This document shows, in pieces, positions 45,059-58,136 of a stretch of 64,000 nt of DNA (the first letter of the stretch is position 1; each line of letters opens with the position of its first letter). The stretch covers positions 2,356,001 to 2,420,000 of the forward strand of contig JAPTYO010000024.1 in NCBI GenBank assembly GCA_036873135.1, read 5' to 3'. The stretch is from Clarkia xantiana subsp. parviflora (taxonomy: Eukaryota > Streptophyta > Magnoliopsida > Myrtales > Onagraceae). The translations under genes were made by a program, and so were the position numbers. Under the pieces are notes generated by a model that did not search any database, was not told the DNA's origin, and saw only the letters and a list, made by a program, of their open reading frames with translations.

Positions 45059-48000
45059 TCAAGCATGGTGTTTCTTCAAGTGTTCGCCACTAAAAGAATG
45101 CTTTAACGTTCTGCCATCGAGGTCTTCCAACTTGTACGCATTTGGAGCTGGCATCCCCACGACCTTATAAGGTCCTTCCCATTTTGGTGACATCTTGTTG
45201 ATTCGATCCAAAAGGGTGAACTCGTTGCGACGCCAAACCAGCTCCCCGACGAAGAACTGTCGGGACTTCACTCGCCGATTGTAGTACCTGGCCGTCGCCA
45301 ATCGCATTCGAGCTTGGACTTCATCGGCTTCCCGCCTCTTCTCTTCGAGTAAGTCCAAGTCTAGACGTCTCACTTCATCGTTTGTCAGGGGCTCGTAATA
45401 TCTCATCCGATGGGACGCTACAGCTACCTCTACGAGGGCGACAGCTTCCGTGCCATAAACGAGGCCAAACGGAGTCTCCCCCGTTGATCGTTTGTGTGTC
45501 GTTATAACAGCCCAAAGCACGTTCTCCAGTTCGTTCAGCCACTTGCCCTTCAAGGCATAGACCCTCTTCTTTAGGCCATCCATCACGATTTTGTTGGCTG
45601 ATTTCACCTGGCCGTTAGTCTGAGCATGGCGTACAGAGGCAGTCCGATGCTCGATGTTCAATTCTTCCAGATACTCCCTCACCTGAGAACCGTTAAACGG
45701 TGGACCCTTGTCGCTGATCACCACCTTAGGAATCCCGTATCTGGACACGATATGGGTTTGGAGGAACTTGTCGATCTGGTTCCCCGTTGTTCTGGCCAAT
45801 GCCTTCGCCTCTATCCATTTCGAAAAATAATCGATTGCTACAAGTAAATACTTACATTGTCCTTGTGCTTGTGGAAGAGGTCCCACCAAGTCGATGCCCC
45901 ACTGCGCGAAGGGCCAAGCGCTCTTGATGGATGTCAGATTAGCGGACGGAGCCACGATACTCGGGGCGTACCTCTGGCATGCGTCGCAGGATCGGACCAA
46001 CGCCGTTGCTTCTTTGTTCATCGTGGGCCAATAATAGCCTAAGTTTAGCACTTTTCTCATGATGGATCGGGTCCCTTCATGACAAGCCGCGACCCCTTCG
46101 TGTACCTCCTTCAGGATTCGATTGGTGTCGGGTTCTGCCACACACTTCAAGTACGGAGTCGAGAACCAGCCCTTCTTGTATAGCTGATTGTCCAGCATCA
46201 CATAATTGGCCGCGATCCGACGTATCCTGTCCGCTGCCACTTGATCATCGGGGACTGCCCCCGTAGTCAGGTACGCGACTATCGGGGTCATCCAAGTTGG
46301 CTCCTCCTCTGATCTCACTTCAATGGCGCACACCTGTGTTGGGTCGATGTTTGATAAGATCACCTTCTCCAAGAAGTGCACCTTCCGATTTTCTTCCAAG
46401 GGTGCCCTCAGGGCAAATTTGCTCAAGGCATCTGCCTCTACATTTTCCTCCCTCGGAATTGCCTCGATATAGAAGCTTTAGAAGCTCTCTTTCAGGGCTT
46501 GTACCTCTCGCAGATACTTCTTCATTATTGGACTCCTTGCTTCGTATCGCCCTTGAACCTGGTTCACGATTAAAGCTGCGTCGCACTTCACTCTCAAGTG
46601 ATCGATTCCAGTTACTTTAGCAATTTTTAGGACCGTGATAAGAGCTTCATACTCCGCTTCGTTGTTTGTGGCCTTGAATGTTAAAGCCAAGGCGTATCGG
46701 AGCGGTTCACCTTCACCCGGTGGTATCAACAAAAAGCCCGCTCCTGATCCGTCCGAACTCGCGGAGCCATCCGTGTACATCTCCTAGGTATTTTCCTTGT
46801 TTGGCTGTTCTGATTGCTCTGCCCTCTCTGGTTGTTCTTCTATCGGGACCTCCATGGTTGCCCCCTCTACAGGGCCCGCTTCTTCCAGATCGGGGGCTGT
46901 AGATTCTGCTATAAAATCCACCAATGCCTGGCCTTTAATGGCTGTTCTTGGAGCGAAGTGTATGCGAAACTCACTAAGCTCTACTGCCCATTTCACTAAT
47001 CTTCCCGACGCATCCGGTCGGTTCAAAAAATGCTTCAAAGGCTGGCTCGTCAGCACAGTAATCTCGTGTGCGTGGAAATAAGGCCTTAGCTTCCGAGCAG
47101 TAATAATCAACGCAAAGAGGTACTTCTCAACGGCGGGATAGTTTAATTCAGACTTGGCAAACGCCTTGCTTACATAATAGACGGGGATTTGATTACCCTC
47201 GACAATTTTTACTAACACAGAGCTAATGGCAAATTCAGAAACAGCCAGATAAAGGTAGAGCGGCTCGCCTGGAACCGGTTTCGCCAACGGCGGGAGAGTG
47301 CGAAGGTGCTGCTAGAGTGCTTGGAACGCCTCTTCACACTTGGCGGTCCATTCGAATTTCTTGTTGGCCCTCAGGACTTCAAAAAACGGCATTGATCGGT
47401 CGCTGGCTTTGGACAAGAAGCGATTCATTGCAGCTAGTCGGCCATTCAGCACTTGTACCTCCCGATGGTTTATTGGAGACTGCATCTCCTCGATTGCCCT
47501 CAGATTCTCAGGATTCACCTCAATTCCTCTCTGGCTCACCATAAAGCCCAAGAACTTCCCTGAGTGGACTCCGAAGGCGCATTTCGTCGGGTTCAAGCGA
47601 ACTTGATGGAGCCTCATCCGCTCAAATGCCATGGTTAGGTTGTGCACATGATCCTCGGCTTGTCGGGACTTTACCGGTATATCATCCACGTAAGCTTCCA
47701 TGGTTTCCCCCAGCATATCTCCAAACAGTTTGTTCACCATCCGTTGGTAGGTTGCCCCAGCATTGATTAACCCGAAAGGCATGACATCGTAGTGGTAGAT
47801 GTCACTGTCTGCGTAGAACGCTGTATGGGGAGCGTCTTCCTTGGCCATCTTGATCTGGTTGTAGCCTGAATAGGCATCCATGAAACTTAACAGCTCATGT
47901 CCCGACGTGGCATCCACCAGCTGGTCGATCCTTGGAGTGGGTAACAGTTCTTTGGGCAAGCCTTGTTCAAGTCGCGGAAGTCCACACACATTCGCCATTT

Positions 48001-48138
48001 CCCGTTAGTTTTCTTCACCAGCACTGGATTAGCAACCCAAGTTTGGAATCGGAGCTCTTTAATAAACCCAGCATCGAGCAACCTGCCCACCTCCTGCTGG
48101 ATCGCGATCTTCTTATCCGTGCCCATTGGACGCCTTTT
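45059..48138 (-). pseudogene. pol: Element E pol (RT, RNase H, integrase), multiply disrupted
   Basis: RT (TWVANPVLVKKTNGKWRMCV, YVDD), RNase H (YTDGSASSDGSGAG) and integrase (GIDLVGP, VISDKGPPF, QVKSANK) are recognisable. Lesions are a one-base loss near 48140, another near 47936, TAG at 47314-47312 (Lys codon), TAG at 46786-46784 (Trp codon of NTWEMYTDG) and TAA at 46480-46478 (Lys codon). In integrase the second Asp motif reads SDKG instead of SDNG, and the Glu motif is QVKSANK, so the catalytic Glu is lost. Non-functional. Confidence 0.9.
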
Positions 48139-50662
48139 TGTGTGATAGGCTTGATCGCGGGGTCTATCTTCAGCTCATGTACAATCACATCGGGGCTGAT
48201 TCCTGGCATATCGCTGGGGGACCAGGCAAACAGCTCCTTAAACTCCTTCAATAATTCAATTAATTTCTGGGCTGTCTCTTCAGTCAGGGCTGACCCAATT
48301 TTCACCTTCCTCTGGGGTCCGTCGTTCTCGACTTCTTTCAGATCTTCTACGGGGGCGGGACGCCCAAATTCCTCTCTGGGGTCTGTATCTGTCTGAAGGA
48401 TAGTCATGGCCTCTCGTCTCCTCCTTCGGGTGGCGTTAACATAGCATTTTCGAGAAGCCACCTGGTCGCCCTTAACCTCTCCGACTCCATGGTCGGTCGG
48501 GAACTTCATCTTCTGGTGCACTGTCGAGGCAACCGCCATCAGGGGGTTAATGGTGGTTCTTCCGATGATCGCGTTGTAGGTCCCCGCGGAATCGACTACC
48601 ACGAACTCCACGTTCCTCCTTTCTGATTTCCACCCGCTACCAAACTCCACTGGTAAGGTGATTACTCCTAGCGGATAGGAGGTTGAGCCAAAGAACCCGA
48701 CCATCGGGAAGTTTGCCTCCTTTAGATCTTTCTTCGTCTTCCCCATAGCTTCCAGCGCGTCCATGAATAGGATGTCGGAGGAGCTCCCCCCGTCGATTAG
48801 AATTCTCTTCATTTCGAACCCGTCTACATCCAAGGTTACCACCAAGGCATCGTCGTGCGGAGTCTCCACGCCTATGAGGTCTTCCGAGGAGAAGGAGATT
48901 ACCATCTCTTCTTTCAAGGTCCAGGATCGGGACCTCTTACCCAGCACCACCGCCGTAGGGATTCTAGAGGCATAGACCTCTCGGGCGGATGAGGTATCAC
49001 CTCCAGCAGCAAACCCTCCATGAATCACGTTGATAGTTCCCCGCCTCTCCTTGCGAGCACCGGATGACTCTGGATCGGTTCTCTTCTTTTTTGGGGACCG
49101 ATCGCGGGATCGGGAACGGGACCGCGATCGGGATCGAGAGCGGGATCGACACCGCTTATCCCCGACGAATTCCTTGAGCTTCCCCTTCTGGATCAGCTTT
49201 TCAATCTCCTTCTTCAGTTCCCGACAGTGATTGGTGTCGTGACCATTTGCGCGGTGAAATCGGCAGTAGCGATCCGTGCGAGATCCCAAGAATTCTCCAT
49301 CCTTCTTTGGGGGTACCTGGAGATACCTTGTCGTTCCATGACTGTCAGCACTTCCGCCATGGAGCAGTTGAGAGGAATGTCGAGATCCTCCCGCTTATCC
49401 TTCCTTGAAGAACGCCTATCGTCCCTTCAATCAGGTCGGTCTCGGTTCCGACTACTCTCGGGTTTTCCCTTTGTCTTACGATCGTCGAAGGGTTTAACCG
49501 ACTGCTTTCCTTTGTTCGACTTTGGGGGCTCCAGTTCTCCCGCGGCTATCTTCGACTCCTGGACATCGATTTGCCGTTTCACCCTCTTTTGTAGTGCCTC
49601 CATATTCCACACAGCTTTCTCAGCCACGCTGTGCATCAGATCGGAACCATAGGGGGCCGTTAAGTTCCGGATGAAGGTACGGATGGTCTCACCTTCCGAG
49701 ATCTCTTCGTCGATCTCTGCCACACTGGCCGTGTACCGCTGGTAATAATGAGCCAGTGATTCGTCAGGCCTCTGCACCACCTGGGTCAGGGACCTCACGC
49801 TCTTCAATAAACGTCTCCGACCCTGGTACTGCTGAATGAATCGATCGTGCATATCTGCCCGGCAAGTGATGCAGCCTGGGGGCAGACTAAAGAACCAGGT
49901 CAGGGCTCTTTCTCCAAGTGTGTTCGGGAACAGCGTACACACTATGTCTTCACTCGGGGCTCTTCCCAGACACGCCATGTGGTGTTTCTGGACATGGCGA
50001 ACTGGATCTCCTTCGCCATCGTACTCCTTTATCGTGGGGATGCCTAGCCCAGGCGGGGCTAGGGTGTCGATGAGTCGTGGGACGAAGGGATGAGTTGATC
50101 GATCCCTTAGCTCCGACACCAGCGGCTTCTGCTCTCCCATACAGATGTTCACGATCTTTACCACCTGGTCGGGAGTGATGGGACCATTCAGGGGAATGGT
50201 CCTGTGCTGTACTGGTCCTGGCCCATCAACCACGAACCTCTCCGGCTGACCGGTTGCCTTACTTCTGTCCTGGCCTCGGGGCGGGGCTTCCTGTGCGTTC
50301 CGACCCTCTGTTGGCGGGGCCACTTCCTCCAACGGGGGCATCTCCTCCTGCCTCCTCGCCGCCTCTCTCCGATCCAAGAGAGCCTCTACGGCCGCCAGAA
50401 ACATGGGCATGGCTTCCGCCACGGCCCTTGTCAAGTCTGTAGCTGGGGGAGCCTCCTGCCCCCTATTGCCCTGGTGCTGAGGAGCAATATCTTCGGGATC
50501 TCCATTGTGCCCCCCTGTCTGGGAGAGCTCAGCCGGGGGATGGTTCTGGTTTTCCTCCTGTTCCGGTACTGAATCCAGATTTGTTGCAGCGGGGTGACGG
50601 GAACCACCGGATTGTCCCTGTCTTCTGTGCTTGCTAGCCGCCATCGATCGAGTAGAAGACAT
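48139..50662 (-). pseudogene. gag: Element E gag and protease with a nonsense codon
   Basis: It starts ATG at 50662, 35 nt after the primer site. Gag core FPNTLGERALTWFFSLPPGC, then YYQRYTASVAEIDEEISEGE. A TGA at 49429-49427 replaces CGA, after which the frame continues with the zinc-knuckle-like YCRFHRANGHDTNHC, an Arg-Ser dipeptide tract and protease (LIDGGSSSDIL). A frameshift ends the frame near 48139. Confidence 0.88.
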
Positions 50663-50679
50663 ATTAGCTTTTTGTTTGA

Positions 50680-50697
50680 TTCCCACAGACGGCGCCA
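50680..50697 (-). other. Primer binding site of element E
   Basis: TGGCGCCGTCTGTGGGAA on the minus strand, next to the 5' LTR. Confidence 0.82.
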
Positions 50698-50698
50698 A

Positions 50699-51416
50699 TG
50701 TTGGATCACGGTGGAACTCCGGTACGGACTTTGACGACAATCCTAGCTCCTTTGCTCCACGCAATCCTGCAAGAGGGGATAGACCGGGCGGTGACCCAGA
50801 ATCCCTCTCCGATGCTTAAATGAGTGCCCAATACGAACTGGCAAGCAATATTCACAAAGGGTATGTAATTCAACGTAAGTGATCTGAGGTGACCTCCTGC
50901 CCTTTTGTAGGCAAAGAGATGCCTCAGGTACCTGGTGAACCGTTGGGGGTGGTTAGCCAGTATCCCGCGTATCTCGGGTGTGATCCCGCCTATCTAGGCC
51001 ATGATCTCGCTTATCTCGGCCACGCCCCGCGTATCTCGGCCACGCTCCGTGTATCTTAACCATGTTCCGCGTATCTCGGCCACGCCCCGCGTATCTTGGC
51101 CTTATCCTCTGATAACGAGTCCCGACTCCTGTCGGGGACTCCAGAGTTGTCTCGTTGTGTCACCGCTCGGGGCCCCTCGTCATCGTGACGGGGCCAATCG
51201 TTCTCAGGGATTCATCATCAGGGCCTACTTAAAGGCTTCTCATCGGGAGCTTCCAGCTCAACTGTCGGGACCGACTCTGTCGGGACCTTGCATCGTCGGG
51301 ACTCCCTTCGTCGGGACCCTTCTCCTAGGTCATGTTGACCTTCATTTTGGGCCTGGTGGGCCTGTTTGCCGTTACCTCCCCGTTAAAGGGCCTGACGGCT
51401 GTAATCGAACCCATCA
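50699..51416 (-). repeat. Element E 5' LTR (718 bp)
   Basis: Ends as in 40497-41213, followed by the GATAT duplication at 51417-51421. Confidence 0.92.
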
Positions 51417-51460
51417 GATATTGACAATAAATAAAATATATATTTTTATATGGTAGTCGA

Positions 51461-51463
<3 letters not shown>

Positions 51464-51507
<44 letters not shown>
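51464..51507. repeat. (TA)n microsatellite
   Basis: An uninterrupted run of about 20 TA units. Confidence 0.9.
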
Positions 51508-51511
<4 letters not shown>

Positions 51512-51759
51512 ATTGATTTAGTCATAAAGATAGAATCTTGGCAATAAATATATATATGTTTAGTTTTGGCCGAATTTTATATATATATATGTATATATAT
51601 ATTTAATATTGGAAATTATAATATATAATTAATGTTACTTGGTGGCTAAGTTAAATTTTTTTGTGGACTTCAAAACCCTACTTAGCCCACAACTTAACAT
51701 TTCGGCCCAAACCCTTTTGATTTAATTATTGGGCCGGTCCAATAAATAAACCGGGACGA

Positions 51760-52050
51760 ATTGAATCGAACCGGGTTTTCTCAATTGATTCCACCTAGTC
51801 GGGTCGGGTCGGACCGGGGTAACTAAGTGGATCTAACCGAACCGGTTTATAGTGTTGAACCGAACCGAACCCTATTTTTGGACCGGTTCGGACCGAACCA
51901 GATTTTGAAAATAAAACTGGACCGAACCGAACCGGATTTTACTGAACCGGACCCGAGCCGGATTTTTCTGGATCGAACCGAACCGAACCAAATCGGACCG
52001 AAATTGACTGAACCGAACCGAATTTTCAAAACCGAATTCAAGTCGATTAA
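51760..52050. repeat. Degenerate CCGAAC-rich tract
   Basis: ACCGAACCGAACC and ACCGGATTTT words recur irregularly; the complementary strand gives GGTTCGGT words. No fixed period. Confidence 0.7.
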
Positions 52051-53219
52051 AATAGGGTAGTCAAGTTTTAAAATCTAAATGTTTTGAACCTCACATGGCC
52101 TACACAGTGCTCAAAGTGTTTATATTATTTACATAACGATTAAACCTTTATGCATTGTTTTGATTATGGTAATGGATCTCAGAGATACATGTTTTTGGGA
52201 CTGGATTAATTAGATGGCTAAATTGCAATAGTTTATTATTCGATATACATTTATGCATGATTAGAACTGTCTTCTTGACCGAGTCATGCTAGCTGGATTG
52301 CGCATGTTGGGGCGGAGCCTTGGTTAAATATATGTTATGCGCACTTGGATAGACATGCTGTGATGGTTGAAATTGCCAAGGATTCATGTATAGAATGATG
52401 TGTAATTGAATATAAGCATGAATTGCAAATCAACCCCTAATGTTTAAAATATTTTAAAATAAAAAACCAGTCCCAAAATGTGTATGATTGGTATGGAAGT
52501 TTCATGTTTGACACGTACGCTAGAATGTTGAGGATGTAGATACATTTAATAATTTACTTGGAAGTAAGATTATGTATGCAAGCATGAGTTCCTCAGAACA
52601 TTAGACGCATGACGCGTAAGCATGAGTGTGGTTTGTGTGATGAATGTTACTTGTGTATGATGATTTACATGGATGGTAGAATTGTATATGCATGAGTAAG
52701 TTCATTGGAATATTTTTCAAAATAAAAAGAGCCTTGGGAAAGCCAAGATCGGGTATGCTTGTTTTAAAATTCCCGTTCTGGTAATTTGTGATTAAAACAG
52801 TTTTAAAATATTGATCTATTGGATTGAAGACGACAGTAATGTGAACTCTTTCACAGCCATCTTCCATTGGCTTACTAGTGGTCGGTTTGTTCAAATGACT
52901 GAGGTATCATTACTAGTCGCATTCCATCTTAATAGATATATGATGTATGCAATTCTTTCTCATAATGTTATTGTCTTCCTGATTGTGCATAATCATCAAT
53001 GTGTGAGTTAGTTGAATTAGTACGATTCGATATTCCACACAATCTTGATGGTATGAATTATGATGTAAAAAAGGGAGTATGTGTTGAACTCTCTACTCAG
53101 AAAAGTAGAGAGGAAAACTGCGGATGAATATAGTAATCTGTATGATTCTGACAATGAGAAATGAATGTTATAATTTGTTTTCCCAAGCATGGGAGTAGGT
53201 TCTTTGATGATCTGAACGC

Positions 53220-53917
53220 TGTTGGATCACGGTGGAACTCCGGTACGGATCTTGACGGCAATCCTAGCTCCTTTGCTCCACGTAATCCTGCAAGAGGGGA
53301 TAGACCGGGCGGTGACCCAGAATCCCTCTCCGATGCTTAAATGAGTACTTCGTCTGACTGGCAAGTAACAGATAGCAAAGTGTATTCAACTCAACGTAAG
53401 TGATCTGAGGTGACCTCCTGCCCTTTTATAGGCAAAGAGATGCCTCAGGTACCTGGCGAACCGTTAGGGGTGGTTAGCCCGTATCCCGCATATCTCGTAC
53501 GTGATCTCGCGTATCTTAGCCATGCCCCGCGTATCTCGGCCACGATCCGTGTATCTTAACCACGTTCCGCATATCTCGGCCACGCCCCGCATATCTTGGC
53601 TTTATCCTCTGATAACGAGTCCCGACTCCCGCCGGGGACTCCAGAGTTATCTCGTTGTGTCACCGCTCGGGGCCCCTCGTCATCGTGACAGGGCCAATCA
53701 TTCTCAGGGATTCATCATCGGGGCCTACTTAAAGGCTTCTCATCGGGAGCTTCCAGCTCCACTGTCGGGACCGACTCTGTCGGGACCTTGCTTCGTCGGG
53801 ACTCCCTTCATCGGGACCCTTCTCCTAGGTCATCTTGACCTTTACTCTGGGCCTGGTGGGCCTTTTTGCCGTTTCCTCGCCGTTAAAGGGCCTGACGGCT
53901 GTTAGTTGGACCCATCA
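53220..53917 (-). repeat. Element F 3' LTR (698 bp)
   Basis: Minus-strand ends TGATGGGTCCAACTA and GTGATCCAACA. TATA box in CCTATAAAAGGGC near 53425 on the minus strand. Confidence 0.92.
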
Positions 53918-54303
53918 TTTGCTCCCAAGACATGAGGGACTTTTAGTTCGTCGTGTCTTCTAACTCCCGATTTTCCAATACTAGAGTCGGGGATCTGTTC
54001 CTTGATTCAGTTACTTAGTTTTATCAGTCTTCTCCTCCACGTTTCCTCAGGGTTTTGTAGATAACTGCTATATCCCAAAGGTCTCTTCGGTTTTCTAGTG
54101 CATTAAATGCAGCAGATAATGGAGTGATGTTTTCGACCCACGTGCCTGATTTTTCGCGCCTGTCCTTTTCTGAAAAGTGCTTTTCAGGCCCTTTCATCAT
54201 TACGTCCGTTGTCCTTCTGCACGTTTCATCTCAACGGTCCAGATTAAGACTCTTCGACTTCGACGACTCGGATCGAAGTGTCCTTTCAACCGTCTTCTTC
54301 GAC

Positions 54304-54318
54304 TATAAAACCCTAGCC
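54304..54318 (+). promoter_or_regulatory. TATA box with telobox, element F antisense gene
   Basis: TATAAAACCCTAGCC, about 160 bp before ATGTCTG at 54464. Confidence 0.65.
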
Positions 54319-54463
54319 ACAGTCATCATTTAACTTTTACCGTCTTCGAATTCTCAAAAGCTCTCTGCGATTCCTCTTAATTCCAAGCTCTGTGATTCTT
54401 TGGAGTTTCTCCGATCATCTTTCCGACGACATCTCGTTCATCTCCTTCAACCTCCATTTCATC

Positions 54464-57176
54464 ATGTCTGGTAAGGAAACACTCTTCGTTGCTTGTTCGT
54501 CTTTTTCTTTCTAATTTTTCCCAGAGTCCCACTGTATTTTCTTGCCCTGGTTGCTTTTCAGACAGCGGTTCCAGCTCCGAGGGGGGAAAACCCTTTAAAT
54601 TTGACTATGCTCCAAATGAGATTTCCACTACTGCTTATGATGCAGCTCTCCGAGAGGGTTGCATCACCATCACCTGGGAACCTCGTTTCCCGTATCCTCG
54701 ACATCGTCCCTCGAGTGACCCTGAGGTTACTCGTCCCCAGAAAGGGGAGGTATTTGTCTCTACGGGACAAATATCAGCGGGGATCAGGTTCCCCTTTTGT
54801 GGTAGCCTGGTCGAGCTGTGCCATCACTACCAAACACACCCCACTACCTTCTCTCCTCATGCCATCCGCATCTGGTATGCCTTTCAAGTCCTCTGTCTCC
54901 GACAGAAGTGGGTCTACAGCCTCCAACTCTTCCGGACCTTCTATGGGCTGAAATGTAACGAGGCGGGGGTTTGCGCCTTCTACCCTCGGATGCCCAAGTG
55001 GAGTAAGCAGCAGCTTGCCCGGCACGGTTGGACCAGTGACACCTGGAAGGTGGTCAAGGGTCGGGGACTCTTGATCGATACAGGGTCCGACAACAGTAGC
55101 TGGAAGAAGAGCTACTTCTTCATCCAACATTCTTCTATCCCTTGGCCTCGGTGGGAGGTGGCAGCAGATCCTCCGCCTGCTTTCCATACTTATGCCGATG
55201 AGGACTTCGAGACTCTCCAACTAATCCAGCTTTATCGTTGGGAGGAGTCTTACACTCCTCTCAATGCTAATTCCCTTGTGGAGCGGGACCTGGTGCAGGC
55301 CGGGGTCCGACTCCTCAGTATTGTTTCCGGGGGGCAGCTCTTCGACGGCCCTTCCAATGTGGTCCCTTGGGTAACCTTCTAACTTTTCTTCGTTTATTGT
55401 TTGCAGCCAAGAAGGTGTCTGTGCTGACCGATTTATTCCTTAAGCAGGGGGAGACCGATGCTGTCCGCCCCTAGCGGAAGAGGAAGTCTGCTAAGAAGGC
55501 TGCTGTCAGGTCGGGGTCTCCTTCAACGGAGCAGCCCAAGCGGCCACGGGTGGATCTGAACCAACTCTTCGATGTCCAGACTGCTGAAGTAGGTAAACAA
55601 CTCCGACTTGCTATTAAATCGTATAAAAGGATGGTCCCGTCGGACTTGATTTCCTCGACCAAGAAAGGCCGCATTGCTGATGTTAAAAGAATCCTTCGAG
55701 GCGAAACTCCTCGAGTCTTGAAGGCAGGCTACTATCATTACCGCGGGAAGGATCAATACGTCTCCCGACGTATCATTTGGTGTAAGAATCCCGATGAACT
55801 TCCTGACTACCTTTCTGAAGCTCTTCATCCTCCAGGTGCAGGTCGCTCGGGAGCTTCCTCGGGTGCTGCAGCTTCCGCGGATGCACCACCTCCAGCGGGG
55901 GTGCCTTCCTCAGCTGGAGAGAAGGCACCATCTGGCGAACAGTTTTGTCAGGTGGAGACTCTGGACTCCTCCGAGGAGACCGGCGGGGCTGACCCCCCTC
56001 AACAGCGTCGGAAGGCGGGGCAATCCCCCTTGAAACCAACCCCTCAGGGGCCGCCTCCCTCGTCTTCTCCGCAGCAGCGGGAGCTCTCACCCATCCACGA
56101 CTTCTCTCCCTCCCCTGTTCGGGCCGAGACGGAGATGTTCCCTTCTCTTCCTCGTCCTATCTCTCCCCTTGCTCTTGATGGGGACTTCTACAGGCCCTTC
56201 AATTCTTCGCAGGCGAATGCCCCCTGGGCTCCTATCCAGACGCTCCAGGGAGTCCCGCTCACTCAAGGGGAACAGGACCAAGAACTGGCCCTCCATCTGC
56301 TGGCGGGTTCCATCCTGCCTTCTATGCGACATCTGATTCACCTCAATCGGACGCATATGCAGCGGGACGTTAGGGGTATGGCTGTTTGCCGCATCGAGGT
56401 GAGACTTCGCTTCTTTCTTGTTGATCGATAAATCGGGTCTTTTGTCCTTTTAACATTTTTCCTTTTGATTGCAGGAGCTTGGCGACTACAACCGCCTCAT
56501 CGGGTATGTCATTGCCTATGATGAGGCCCGGGAGCGGGACCGAGGAGTCCGCGAGCAGCTTCAGGCGGATCTCAAGGCCTCCCAGTCTTCACGGGGGAAA
56601 CTTGCCAAAGAGCTGGCTGTCCTCAATGAGAAGATTCGGGGCCTTCAGCAGCAGATCGCGGACTTCGAGGGGCTCTTGAGGCAAGAGCGGCAAGAGCGGG
56701 GGGCAGTCGTGGACCGGCTGACCCAGGAGAAGAAGGCTGCCGAGGACCAGCTGGTCCTCGAGAAGAAGGCTTTGAAGGAGCTGATCGCGGGATTCCCGGG
56801 ACAGCTGGCCGAGGCGGAGGCCAAGGGTCGGGAGGACTATCGGAGGTCGGAGGGCTTCCAAGCTGATGCCATGAAGTTCTTTGGCGCGGAGGTGGAGAAG
56901 ACTCTCTTCAACGCCGTTGAGGAGCTCCACCTGGAATACGGGGACGCCATCAACTTCGACAAGTCTCCTTCCCTTGCTCCTTTTGCGAAGAAGTATTTTG
57001 CTCTTTCCGAGGAGAGTGATGGGGGGAGTACCCCCGTAATTGTCGAAGACGCCTCTGAGCTTCCAAGTGCGGACACCTCGATAGCCAATCCTCCCGAAGT
57101 CAATCCTGTGGACCCCTCTGCTGCCAACTCCGCGGACCCAGCTGCTGCCGATGCTGCCGACAAGGACCAAGCTTGA
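54464..57176 (+). pseudogene. Antisense accessory gene of element F, four exons, one nonsense codon
   Basis: Predicted exons are 54464-54470, 54562-55370, 55412-56398 and 56475-57176 (835 codons). Splice signals match D: CTG|GTAAGG, TTTTCAG|ACAG, TGG|GTAACC, GCAGCCAAG|AAG, GAG|GTGAGA, TTGCAG|GAG. Exon 2 carries the Transposase_28-like region (GIRFPFCGSLVELCHHYQTH). Exon 3 has a TAG at 55472-55474 where D and E have a TCG Ser codon in AVRPSRKRKS. Exon 4 is a long coiled coil ending AADAADKDQA. The introns are 91, 41 and 76 bp, short but typical of plant minima. Broken by a single change. Confidence 0.78.
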
Positions 57177-57299
57177 ACATTTTATCTTTTAGAGTCCTTG
57201 TATCCTCTTCTCTTGCGTCGTTGTCGGGCCTTTGAGCCCTTTATCAATATTAGACTCCTTTAATTCCGATCTTTTGTTATCTTCCGTCTTTCCCGACGA

Positions 57300-58133
57300 T
57301 TTAACAACCCGCACCACTTAAGGTGACTTAACATCGAGTGCATCACTTAAGACGACTTAGTTCTTAGCAGTCGAAACTTCGATACTTAAGAATTTCTCAT
57401 ACGTCCTTCCCGACGATTTAATAACTTGCACCACTTAAGGCGACTTGATATCGAGTGCATCACTTAAGACGACTTAATCGTTACTTAGGATAAACCTAGA
57501 GATCGTGCACCACTTAAGGCGACTTAATTCCACGCATCACTTAAGACGACTTTTGGATACTTAGAATAAATCTAAGTATTGTGCACCACTTAAGGCGACT
57601 TTTATCGTGGACCACTGAAGGCGACTTTCATCGTGCACCACTGAAGGCGACTTTCATCGTGCACCACCGAAGGCGACTTTTGGATACTTAGAATAAATCT
57701 AAGTATTGTGCACCACTTAAGGCGGCTTTCATCGTGCTCCACTGAAGGCGTCTTTCATCGTGCACCACTGAAGGCGACTTTCATCGTGCACCACTGAAGG
57801 CGACTTTCATCGTGCACCACTGCAGGCGACTTTCATCGTGCACCACTGAAGGTGACTTTTGGATACTTAGAATAAATCTAATTATTGTGCACCACTTAAG
57901 GCGGCTTTCATCGTGCACCACTGAAGGCGACTTTCATCGTGCACCACTGAAGGCGACTTTTACACTTAACATAAATCTAAGGACAACGCTTGTTTGGAAG
58001 CAACCTCTTTATTTATTGATGGCATAAGATTGGCTTACATCGAATTAAACGATAAATAGCATACACCACTTAAGGCGATTTTACATCGGGCACCACCTAA
58101 GGCGACTTTCTCGGGCACCACTTAAGGCGACTT
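57300..58133. repeat. Approximately 26-bp tandem array, element F
   Basis: CATCGTGCACCACTGAAGGC units and the variant CACCACTTAAGGCGACTT, with TTAGAATAAATCTAAGTAT inserts. The longest copy of the array in the window. Confidence 0.88.
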
Positions 58134-58136
58134 TCT

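Larger units (their letters stand above)
40497..51416 (-). mobile_element. Element E: complete but degenerate family 2 Tat-like retrotransposon
   Basis: The LTRs are 40497-41213 (3') and 50699-51416 (5'). The target duplication GATAT is at 40492-40496 and 51417-51421. Length is 10.9 kb. Minus-strand gag-pol carries a TGA, two frameshifts and three further stops. The plus-strand antisense gene has its last exon inverted. Several LTR-LTR differences make it older than A, B or C. Confidence 0.93.
51417..53219. other. AT-rich DNA between elements E and F, probably the rest of element H
   Basis: It continues the AT-rich H leader after the GATAT duplication. It holds a (TA)n microsatellite (about 51464-51507) and a degenerate AACCGAACCGG-type tract (51760-52050) whose open frames are low-complexity artefacts. 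From 52060 to 53219 I see no gene. AACGC at 53215-53219 is the expected left target duplication of F. Confidence 0.5.

Noticed and set aside
51827..52060. ORF rich in Glu-Pro-Asn-Arg-Thr
   Set aside because: Translation of a CCGAAC-type low-complexity tract with no homology or start context.
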